Below, piece after piece: positions 31,327 to 43,300 of a stretch of DNA of 64,000 bases (the stretch's first letter is position 1; every line of letters starts with the position of its first letter). The translations under genes and the position numbers were made by a program. Source of the DNA: Geotrypetes seraphini (taxonomy: Eukaryota; Chordata; Amphibia; Gymnophiona; Dermophiidae); the NCBI RefSeq assembly GCF_902459505.1, contig NC_047096.1:17450501-17514500 (forward strand), in the 5' to 3' direction. The notes beneath the pieces were generated by a model. The model made no database searches. It saw only the letters and a list, made by a program, of their open reading frames with translations, and had not been told where the DNA came from.

Positions 31327-34300
31327 GTGAGGTCCGGGCGGTGTGGAGAGAAAGGCTGGGACGGTAGGGCCGGGTGAATCCCTTGGGAGGGCTTTGCTGG
31401 CTGCTTGTTTTATGTGTAAATGCTGAGGGAGATATTGGCGCGCAGCCTGTTGCTCGAAGTTCAGCCTTTGGGGAGTTTGATTGATGTTCTCGTGCTTTAG
31501 GTCGAATTAAAAATTGATGGAGCGGTTCTTACCGCGCGAGACCGTTTGCGCCTAGAAACGTCCCTTCTTAGGCCTCATTCCAAATTGCGTCAGAGTTTGT
31601 ATACATCGAGGTGTTCTAGAATTGCTCTGCGGCGTGTATGGCGTCAGTGGTCCCACCTCTGGCCATTTCTGGTTGGTCTGTATTTAGTAGTTATAACCAT
31701 GCATGGAAACGTGGACTTTTCGTTAGTTTGGAGAAAGATTATGTGGACCGAGGAGTGGCCTCTTAGTTAAAGTCGGATTTATTAGAAACTTGTTAAGGTC
31801 TTATTATGTAATATACTGGAGATGCCAGCTTACCCGGATGCAGGCTGGACACTTTATGTTCCTGATTTTGAACTTGCGTCCCAAAGCATTGTGGGAATTG
31901 TAGTGCCTGAGCATGTCCATTGAAATCGGTGCTGCATGTCCTGTAATGCACCAGTATAGGGTGATCAGAAATCCAGGACTGACCCAAAATATCTAGCCTG
32001 GAGCTGGTCACATGGCATCTCTGATATGCAAGTGTACCAATCTCTCCGTGCTCAATATCCATGGGTTAGTTCTTATTTAGGACTAAGTTTAGAGAAGGCT
32101 AAACAGCAATGGCCTTTTGTACTGAATGACAAGTAGCACCACTGGGTGGGCTATATAAGCCCCTCTCAGTCCTATTGCTACCTGTGGCTGGGTTGTATGG
32201 CAGGGAGAGGGTGGCATATTGGCATATTGGCTAGAAGGGCTGTTCAGGATGCTACCCTTCACAGAAATGTGGTAAAACATCTAAATACAAAGATTATTCA
32301 CTCCCTAGACCACTAGTTACATATTGAGAGGATGAAAATGGATGCAGATTAGTACCAGAGTTGAAATTTTCAAATTCAGTGTAGATTTGACTGGCATTCA
32401 GCATTTGGACCGCTATAACAGAAGTCCGAAAGAATACTAGTCAAAACATAGAAAGATAGAAAAATTAAGGCAGATAAAGACCATATGGTCCATCTAGTCT
32501 GCCTGTAAAATTGTTAATTCCTTCACCTATTTATTAACAGCAATTTGAAATGACCTACCTTCTCAAATAAGATCATGTCTATCCCTTCAAGTTTTCCAGA
32601 AAATTCTGAAAACTAATGTTTCAGCTGGGGTTTTTTAGCAGATAAGTTCCCTTGAGGTCAGTTCTTTCTATCAACTACAACTATTGTTAACATGTTAACA
32701 GAGTCGAGCCTTGTTTCTCAGGGATGACTCAGTATACAAGTCCAAGATTTAGTTTAGTTTTAGTATAAATGCCAGACAGGTTACTAAGGTCAGATTCCCA
32801 TATTTACCTATTTTAAAGTAAGTCTTTGGATTATGACTTGCTAGTGGATTGTGCACTGTGAAGAATTATTTACATTTCAAGGGCAGTTTCTGCTTTGACT
32901 GTTAGGGTTGGAAAAGGGAGGCAGTCCTCAAAATTATACAGTAAATGGTTTTTAAGTTGGTTTTTTGAAGATCTGTACAGTGGTAAGCACAGGATTTTTT
33001 CCATGAATGAGTGCTATATTAAACGTGTGTAAGTAAATAACACACACAATAACCTAAGTGATGAGTGCTTTTTTATATGATACATCTAGATCTGTAAATT
33101 ACAGCAGCAAAATTTGTTGTAGCAAATGATCCATAGCTTTTCAGTTTAGAAATCATGTTTCTTTGTCTCTGTTACCATATATATAACTTGCTCTTCTACT
33201 TTCAGTAACAGTAGCTGACTTTGCCAATTCTGATCCAGCTGTAGTGAAGTCTGGGCGAGTCAAGAAAGCTGTGGCCAATGCAGTTCAAAAAGAGGGTGAG
33301 TACATGGACAAATTTGGATGTATGTACATGAATGAGAATAGGGGTTATTCTTCATGGCTCACTGGTTTCTTGATATTCTCATCTTCATTCTTATGGGGAG
33401 AGAGCATAACTGGTGATAAAGGACAAATTATAATGAGAGAAACAGTGTTGAAGTGTGGCTGAGTGTCATTTGAGGGGGTGTGATGGAATGTAGGAGTGCA
33501 TGTCATGACAGTATTGGTGGTATAAGAGGCAGTGTCATTTGGAAGGGGTGCGGTGAAAGATATGAAATCCTATGGGGCAAGTGTTTTGAGTGTACAGGTA
33601 TATACACATGTTTTTCTCTACCAAGTTGTCTTGTGCCTTGACAAGTTTTCTATGTTAATAGAATAATCCAGTGTCCTGCAAACTTTCTCGAGCCTTGGCA
33701 CATTAAACATAGTGGCTATTGCTCAAGGCATCTGGAAGTGATGACATCACGGGCATGCGCAAAGGCCCTCTGGATGGGCCCTGAGACGCCAGGGCCAAAG
33801 AGAAGGAGAGGCGCTGGCGCCGGCTGATTGCCTACTGGATGTGCCGGCGCCTCTCCTCCCTAGTGTGCCACGGCGCACCTGAAATCTCACGAGGAACACT
33901 AGTGCACCACGGCACACAGTTTGCAATACACTGGACTAGGCTGTGGAAACTCCTTAATAGGAGGAGTGTGTGACGCAGTGGTTGGAGCTACAGCCTCAGC
34001 ACCCTGGGGTTGTGGGTTCAAACCCTGCGCTGCTCCTTGTGACCTGGGCAAGTCACTCAGTCCTCCATAGCCCCAGGTACGTTAGATAGATTGTGAGCCC
34101 ACCGGACAGATAGGGAAAATGCTTGAGTACCTGATTGTAAAACCGCTTAGATAACCTTGATAGGCGGTATATTAAAAAAAAACAACCTAATAATAATACT
34201 GTATATCTTGGTGTTTTATATTGTTGGCCTTGAAGAAGGAAGTCCTCGTGAGCCACTGATTTTGTGACTCTGATTCCAATTGATTGATCAGAGGGGAGTT

Positions 34301-37300
34301 ATGTTGTCATAAAAATTACAGTTCCATCCTAGTGAAAAATTCCCATTACTGTTAGATTGCTACATGATATATATTGGAAGTGTAATGAAAAGAGTTTAAT
34401 GGTTGTAGACTTAGTGACCCCCCACGTCTTTGAGCACTGGTAATAAAAAGCTCTGAGCAATGCTTACTGTTCTTTGTATTTATTCTACCTCCCATGTTGA
34501 GCACTGCTGAAATTATTTGTGACAAAGAAACAAAGTATGGGTAAACATGAAGAAGCAAAACATCAAACACTGGGTAGAAGAGAAAAAAATCACTTTGTGC
34601 ACCAACACCAAACCCCCTTTTTACAAAAACCATGAAAGCGGTTTTTAGCGCAGGCTGGCACGCTGAATGCTCTGTGCTTTTCCCAACATTCATAGAGTTC
34701 CTATGAACATCGGGAGCAGAGCATTCAAGCGTGCCAGCCTGCGCTAAAAACTGCTTCCATGGTTTTGTAAAAGGGTGGGGGGGAAATAGGAGAAATCACC
34801 TATCAGAATCAAATATCCTTTTTTTTTTTTTTTTTTTTTACCAAAATTGTTGTTGCCATCAGATGTAGATATAGTCCAAGGGTAGGAAAAGCCTTTGAGT
34901 ACCAGAGGGTTGGTTTTTATGCCGATGAAAGAAAGAAAAGGAGCTTGGAGAAATTCTTTGTGTGATTCCTAGTGGAACTCTGAGGCTTTTCCTACCCTTG
35001 GACTCTTATCTAAATTTGATGGCAATAATAATAATATTATATTAATAATGACATAAATATTTTGGTAAAACAAAAAAAGGATATTTGATTTTGGTAGGTG
35101 ATATCTCCTATTTTGGAGTTGGTGCATAGAGTAAACATCTTGAAGTCCACCTAATTCTGGAAATTCCTTTCCTGTTGGAATACACAATTAAATAAAAAAA
35201 AGTACATTTATTTTATTGACTTATGAGAATGATGTATCATAACATGAAATAACAGAAAACTCCAAGTGCATTTTTGCTTTACTCCTGATGGCAATTTGCA
35301 TCCAAGTAACTGATGGCCTCACAAGGCAAGTTAGCCATTGATATTGATGTATGAAAACACAGCCTTATAATATCTGCATGATTTGTCTTCCTTTCAGTGA
35401 AAGCATTATGTGGCCTGGAAGCCTCCCAAGTCCCTGTGGAGGAAGGACTGACCTTTTCCCTTGAGAATGGAGAGTTATTTGAAAGCTGTGATGAGCCAGA
35501 TATTTCAGAGGACAACAGTGAGACTTCCACCTTGAGAAAAAAGAAGAGTAAGAGAAGCAAAGGTATGTTCTCTTACTATAAGCAATGAGGAAACATCTTT
35601 CATGCAGGTGCTAGCCTATGCCTCAATGCTGATGGATTGGATCACTCAGTAACAACAATGTGGTCTAGGTAGTAAAGCGCCTGACATCTTGGTAGTGATT
35701 TGATTTTTAGACTTTTTAGAAAAATCTAAGCTTCTAACTTGATTTTCCAAAAAATCCAGGTGTGATAGATGTGCATTGCGGGATATGGTGACCTTAATGC
35801 AAACTTGAACAATATCTTGTTAGCAAAGTCTGCTGCTCAGAGGTGGGAGCTTATTTGCAACAATTTAGTTTATTAATAAATTTTTCATTTCTTCCAATCA
35901 AAAGAAAGGGATATAGCATTGCAAGACATAAGGCAGAACATCATAATATATATATATATATATCTAATCTAATCTAATCCTTAGGTTTGTATACCGCATC
36001 ATCTCCACGTTCGTAGAGCTCGACGCGGTTTACAGTAGGAGAAATAGGAAGGAACTACAACAAAGGGTTAGAGGTAGAAGTGTGAAGAAAATTTAGAGGA
36101 CTTGGGATACATATATAATTAACTATAGCCTCCTAGCCCACATCTGGGAGAAGTAAAAAAGATCAAAATTTCAAGAAACAAAGGAAAAACAGGATACAAT
36201 TTTACTTTAGAAAGTCCAAAATGCTCCTAATGATTTACCCCTTCCCCCCCCCTTTACAATACCACAGCACGATTTTTAGCAATGGCTGCAGCAGTAACAG
36301 CTGACGCTCATAGGAATTCTGTGAGTGTCGGAGCTGTTACCACCTCGGCTGGTGCTAAAGACTGCACTACATTTTTGTAAAAGAAGGGATAATGAGAACA
36401 AAAATAAGTGATTTATAAAATGTATCTGTTCCAAGTATATTTAAATTGTCAGTTTTGATTGCTACTACCTCTGCCAGTAAGCAAGTTAAGGTGTCTCTCA
36501 CACTCTAGAACACTGGTTCACAACCTTGGCCTGGAGGACCACCAGGCCAATCGGGTTTTCAGGCTAGCCCTAATGAATATGCATGAGAGAGACAACCTTG
36601 TCCTGTGGAGGACCACCAGGCCAATCGGGTTTTCAGGCTAGCCCTAATGAATATGCATGAGAGAGATTTGCATATAATGGAAGTGAGAGGCATGCAAATC
36701 CGCTCCATGCATATTCATTGGGGCTATCCTGAAAACCTGATTGGCCTGGTGGTCCTCCAGGACAGGGTTGGGAATCACTGCTCTAGAACAACAAAATATT
36801 TTCTCACCTTCCCTCTGATTTCATCCTGCAACTCCATGTTATGATGCCTTGTCTCTGAATTTCTTGTTTCATGAAAGATTTGACCATCTTGTACTTATTG
36901 AAACCTGTCAAATATTTTTAATGTTTTTTATCTTGTCCTGCCTTCTCTTCTTTCCATAATCGAGTGCATTTTGAGTGTCTCTTCACCTTCCCTGTGAAAG
37001 TTTGTTGTAGTAGGCCTCTAAACATATACATCCCTTCATTGCCATATATAAATGCTGTCCCTCAGAACAGAATATACTGCTCAAGGCAGAAATCTCACTT
37101 GTCTTCTTTAGGATAATCATGAAGAATCCTTAGTTGCAAAGAGGTGAGGGAAGACCTGAGGTTACTGTCTTGTGCTTATGCTTTTAATGAACATGCATGA
37201 GACATGCTTTTAACACGTGCTTATATGGCACCATCCATCAAGTATGATAAATGTATCTTCATCTCTCATGCAATCGGCAGTCCAGACCTGCCGGTGTACA

Positions 37301-40300
37301 CTTCGATGCACACGCATGAGACGCATCTAAGATGCGCTTTTAGCACACATGGTTTAATGTTACCAGCACCTCCTGACCTACCAGTAATTTTGAAGCATTA
37401 AAGGTTGGCGCTTCATTTCATGCATTACCAGGTAGTGTCTGGGCTTTGCCCAGTGTGCTCATTTTTAATGTTATCAACCTCGTACTACATCTACATAGTA
37501 TTATCGGAGGATGCTACAAAGCATGGAAAAGACCACACAGAGCCATTGGAAGCTAAAATACTTCTACACTTATCCAGTTAGAACTAGTTTAGCGTCGATT
37601 GTTAAAGGCGTGGTAAGTTTAGATCATCGGGGCCTAAGTGAGGGAAACAGCTTCAGTTTTAGTAGCAGCAGAAAAAAAAAGGGGGGGGTATTAAAAAACA
37701 GACTAGCGTTACCCAGGATTTGTTAAACTCTGACATAAATTAAATTAGTCTTTATGGCTTATTTATCAAAACCTAAAATGCAAAGTAGTAAACATGCAAA
37801 ACCTAGATACAAGTACGTTTTTGTCCGTCAGGGGAAAGTTGTTTTAAATTTTGGGTGGTGTGTTTTTACATGCCACTGATATTTCTTCCATTCTGAATTG
37901 ATTGTGGATGTAAATTTATCTAATCATTACATGCCTGAGTACAAATAAGTAGCTAGAGAAGTTTCCCTCATTGCATAGCACTGTCAAAATAGAGGTTATT
38001 CCATACAAACTGTCACGAACTACTTCCATTTGTTTTGTTTTATATAGCAATTTTTTTTCTGACTTTTCTTTCCAGCTACAAGTATATATGTTTGCATTTC
38101 ACTGAAGTTGCTTTTTGCTACGTTTGAATGCACACATGATTGGGCTCATTTTGTTGTGCAATCAGCATCTGTGTTATACATCTTCAATACATGTATTAAA
38201 AAAGAGCTTTGCTTGACATATTGAACTATTATGATACCATCCATTACCCTCAATGTCTGTCTTCATTCTTTTCAGAAAATATGGGCATAGAGCTAGGGAC
38301 TGAGTATCCCATAGATATCTGGCTGGTCCTGGCATCGTACATCCGTCCTGAAGATGTGGGGAAGTTTTCTCTTATTTGTAAGAATGCTTGGACCGTTTCT
38401 TGCACTGCTGTCTTTTGGATGAGATTGTACAAAAGGTGTGATGTGAAACAGTGCAGTCGGTGAAGTATTACACTTCTTTTCTTGTTTTATTTTGATCTTC
38501 CCTTCTTTGTGATGTGATGGGAAGCTCCTTCTGACGTCATTAAACCTTGAGGCTGGCATATTATCAATCAGATCTGCAGCCTTAACTTCTGTACAGATTG
38601 TTGTGAGTAGGTCTACATGCAGCCTGGTACTTTACACACAACAAACAGGAGGTGAGTGCTAAAAATCCTTTCTAGCCAGGAATATGATTTGATCTGTGTA
38701 ATCAACCATGTCAGGATATTCCCTATTAGAAAAACTTGCCCCTTAGTCTGCATAAATTGTTTAACCTTAAATCCTATCTCAACACTATATTGAGAGATTA
38801 AAAACTCACAATATGGTGCTACTTATTATCTGGATAACTTATGCCGGGTGTTAACTTGCTCTTAAAAGACAGGTACCTGACTAGAATCATCTTCAGATCT
38901 GTATGAAACTCCCTGCCTGAGAATTTGTGTTATGGGATGGTGGTGACTTCATTTTCCCTGTAATGAGAAGCCTGAATATTTGGTTAACAATTTTCATCCT
39001 CCAGCTACTTTTCCCTGGGTTGGTAATATGAGTTATGCTGTGGAAGGAGAATCTGTTCCTTCTGGGGCTAAAGGCCAGGACCAGAAAGTCATTTTCTTGT
39101 GTTTAAGGAGGGGGGGTTAGTATTCAAATTGTGTCTCCAGTTTACAGTGATGTGAAAAGGCTTTTCTCCTTCTTGATTTACCCTATTATTGTATATGTCA
39201 CACTGAATGGTTTCTGAACTTTAAACAAAATGTACCGTATATACTTGAATATAAACTGAGATTTTGGGCCCAAAAATGGGGGGTCTCGGTTTGAGTACTT
39301 CTCTAACTACTGTAGTTTAAAAAATATATCAAAATTTAAACCTGTCGGGCAGGTCTGACATGCAGGCAGACAGCTGATTCCTCCCGCCGTTGACTGCAGT
39401 GGTCCTCCATTCTGAAAGACAATCAGTTTTTGCTTTTATTGCGTATTTACCACACTTTAGAGGGAATTGCAGTGCTTTTTTGGCACTATAGGCCTCTTTA
39501 ATAGCAAAATCCTGAAGTACAAGCAAATGCAATCAGAACAAGAAAATGTAGTGGAAAAATACTGAAATTACCACCAACCTTATTTTAAAAAATCTCCACG
39601 CATGGGCAGGTGGGGTAGGAGTGGGATGGTTTATTGCAATTTGTATCTCTCAGTTAATGTGGTTATAGTGTGTGTTACTTTTTTTTGAGAATATTTATTC
39701 AATAATCTCCAGGCACATCTTGATACCGTATGTTACCTGTATTGTTACACCTTATAAACTCCAAGACAAGGTTCTCTGGCACAATCCAAATGTAGAAATG
39801 AGCTGTAGCAGTAAACCTGAGAGTGAGAAGATCCCTGGCAAGAGTGTGATTTATTAATTATGCTCTACACCAAATTTTAAACCATTTGGAGGCATCCCAG
39901 AGAGCAGTTACTAACATGATCAGTGGTTTTTAGCATAAAGTATGTGGGGACAGACTTAAAGATCTCAATATGTGCACCTTGAAAGAAAGGCAGGAGAGGG
40001 GAGATATGATGGACATTTAAATACGTCTATGACATAAACATATGAGGTGAATCTCTTTCAATTGAAAGGAAGCTCTGGAATGAGAAGGCATAGACTCAGA
40101 AATAGCGTGAGGAAATAGTTCCTCCCCTTTTCCTTACATTATTGAGTTAGTCTAATTATGTCTATGTGAGTTTATTGTATGTATATGATCGTGTTCCCCA
40201 TTTATACCGATGTACATCACTTAGAGAAATGAATGATAAGCGTTAGAATCAAATTTTAAATAAATTTTGAAAACTTGTGGAATAGCCTCCTAGTGGAGGT

Positions 40301-43300
40301 AGTGGAGACAAAAACTAACTGAATTCAAGAGAGCTTGGGACAGGTATATAGGAACTCTAGGAGAGAGGGGATGAATGGGCAGACTGGATAGGCCATATGT
40401 TCTTTATCTGCCTTCATTTTTCTATGTTTCTATAGCTTTTTTTTTAATGTAATTTCTGCTTCCAGTGTGCTATGAGGTTACCACTTAGATTCCATCTTTC
40501 CATTGTTTTATGACCAGGAATGGTAAGCAATTTGTAAACCTATGACTAATGTTAATTTATATTTATACAAACTGAAAAAAAAACACTGAAAGAAAAAAAT
40601 GGGTTTAACACTAGTAATATCCAAAAAATCAAGAAAAGGATGCCCAAAATAAATCACAAAAAATTGCACCCTCCAAAATACAGGACAAAAAAGTCACCTT
40701 TCTTTACAAAAAGGGAGAAAAGACCTCAGTGTCTAATAGGGGCTCTTTAAGCTTCCCATATAGACAGGCTAGTTTTAAACAGAATTTAATCCTAGCAGAC
40801 ACATCCTTGGTCAGAAAAACTCCCAATTAGTAAGTGAACCTCTATTCTAATTTTCTAATAGTTTTATATATTTTCTTATAATTTTATATATTTTTTTAAC
40901 TTTTCTTCAAACAACAATTGTCAAAAATAGAAGTCACTTATCTGAGCACTTCGATATTCAGGTGTAGTCCTGGAGTAAAGCAAGCAGGAAAAACTGCTCT
41001 ATGGAAAAAAGCTATCAGTCAAAACATTCTTCCAAAATATCCAACAGGGGCCCCTGTTTCGCAACAAAATGCTTCGTCAGGGATTTGAGCGATCACACAC
41101 CCGCTTCCACTCCTGTCAGCGGGTGTGTGATCGCTCAAATCCCTGACGAAGCATTTTGTTGCAAAACAGGGGCCCCTGTTGGATATTTTGGAAGAATGTT
41201 TTGACTGATAGCTTTTTTCCATAGAGCAGTTTTTCCTGCTTGCTTTACTCCAGGACTACACCTGAATATCGAAGTGCTCAGATAAGTGACTTCTATTTTT
41301 GACAATTGTTGTTTGAAGAAAAGTTAAAAAAATATATAAAATTATAAGAAAATATATAAAACTATTAGAAAATTAGAATAGAGGTTCACTTACTAATTGG
41401 GAGTTTTTCTGACCAAGGATGTGTCTGCTAGGATTAAATTCTGTTTAAAACTAGCCTGTCTATATGGGAAGCTTAAAGAGCCCCTATTAGACACTGAGGT
41501 CTTTTCTCCCTTTTTGTAAAGAAAGGTGACTTTTTTGTCCTGTATTTTGGAGGGTGCAATTTTTTGTGATTTAACACTAGTAAACCACACAGCAGCCATT
41601 TCCATGCAGAACAATTTACTAGCGAAGCACTAAAATATTAAGAGAGGCAATTTTCAGTCCACCAGAAACGGAATTAGTTGCATAAAGTGTTTTGTTATTA
41701 GCTTTTGTTTTTAACAATACATTTGGCACAATATGTAGCCTGCTGCAGTTAGGTATTGCTAGTTGAAAAATGTTCCCTTCTGATGTATTTATTTCATTTT
41801 GCATCCTGTTTTTGGGCTTCAGGAAAACCAGGACAGTTTGTTTCTCTCTTTGATTGAGGCTTGTTTTACTATTTTTCTGTACAGCTGGGTTTTTTTCTTG
41901 TAATTTTATTTGCAACTTTTTAAAGTTAGAATCCACTAGTCATCAAAGCCAAACTTAAAAAAAAAATTCTAAAGTATTTTTGTAGTTCCAAAATCCTGCC
42001 TCCATACTGCAGAGAGAAAAAAGGATTTACCTTAAACATTAGAGCTGAAATATAGCATTTTCGTTACAGCTCTACTCACCTGTCACATTCTGCAGTTGCC
42101 CTTTGTGTTCCATTTCTGAAGATTTAAGTAGTTATAAATTCCATTTTTATATCTTTTTGCTAGTGTATGTGGCTGGCACCCACAAAAAGTCTTAATGGCT
42201 TAAAGTAAAAAATGTTTTTCTGTCGAAAGAGATTTAATATTGAATACATCATCAACATAACAAATTTTAAAATGACCATGATAACTCTTAAACAATTTTC
42301 AAAAGCCCAGTAGGCTTGGGTTATGAAGTATCTTTTGGTAAGTCAGGATCAAAATACCACTTCCACTCACTCCGAAATAGGCAGTAGCTCTTGGTGAATT
42401 ACCATTCTTAGTGGTACAGATTTTATCACATATACTAAGATACAATTTGTTTTGGCAGTGATGTCTTAACTTACATCACAGAACATAAGAATAAAAAAAG
42501 CCATACTGATGGTCCATCTAGCCCAGTGTCCTACTTCCAACAGTGGCCAGTCCTGATCACAGGTACCTGGCAGAATGCCAAATAATATAATAAACCAGAA
42601 AAAGCAAAAAATATAGGCTGAAAGCAGTCTTCAATTAATCACAAAACAAAGGTGGTCCCAGGTGGAAATACTCAAGACTTCAAAATGTAAAAACATTTTG
42701 AAGACTTGAGTATTTCTACCTTGGATGACTTTTGGTTTGTGATTAATTATTGACTGCTTTCAGCCTATATTTTCTTCTTTTATGGTTTATTATGCTGTTT
42801 TCTGCAGGGTTTTATCCTCTAATTTTTGCTGTGAGAATCTCAAAGATTCCATGCTACCAACCCCAGGGACATATGTGGCTTCCCCATTTCTCTCTCAAAG
42901 TTGCATGATTATAAACTGTGACTTTTCTAATTGGGTCTTCTCCTTAGAAGCAAGAGTTGTTAGAGAGCTAGAAAGGTTTGATTTAAGGTTGGTATTAAGG
43001 ATCAGCGTATATATGTATATCCCTTTCCTTGGTAGGGGGGAAGATATGTCTCTTCAGCTGATGGAGGTGGATGCACACACAGCAAAGCAATTAAGCAGGA
43101 GGAGCACCAGCAACTGTTGAATTGGAAATTCACCACTTAGATTTTTATAAAGCACCTGACTGGCTAATCACTTAGGTGGTTATATGAATAAAAAGTATGG
43201 GGGAATTTTTAGAAATGGTGTCTAAATTAGACGCCAGTAGGCGCTCTACCAGCACCAAGGTTAAGTAATAAATTGCATTTAAAACGGCACCGTTAAAGCG

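Larger units (their letters stand above)
40604..41583. mobile_element. hammerhead-bearing inverted dimer 1
   Basis: It is bounded by an exact 14-bp direct repeat TTTAACACTAGTAA (40604-40617 and 41570-41583). The interior is one giant hairpin: arms 40651-41104 and 41119-41572, each 454 bp, with a 14-bp loop. By eye I find one difference between the arms. The left side has 33 extra unpaired bases (40618-40650). Each arm holds a hammerhead-like motif. No RT or other protein is encoded. A 14-bp duplication and no TIR/8-bp hAT hallmark fit target-primed reverse transcription. Near-identical arms mean it is young. It lies in TMEM183 intron 4. Confidence 0.85.

Noticed and set aside
41001-41222. Two near-identical 67-residue frames on opposite strands
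   Set aside because: They are the same palindrome arm read twice, not a conserved protein; the sequence is explained by the hairpin and its ribozyme-like motif.
42782-43120. 112-codon plus frame
   Set aside because: Lies in TMEM183 intron 4, starts in a hairpin element and resembles no protein.
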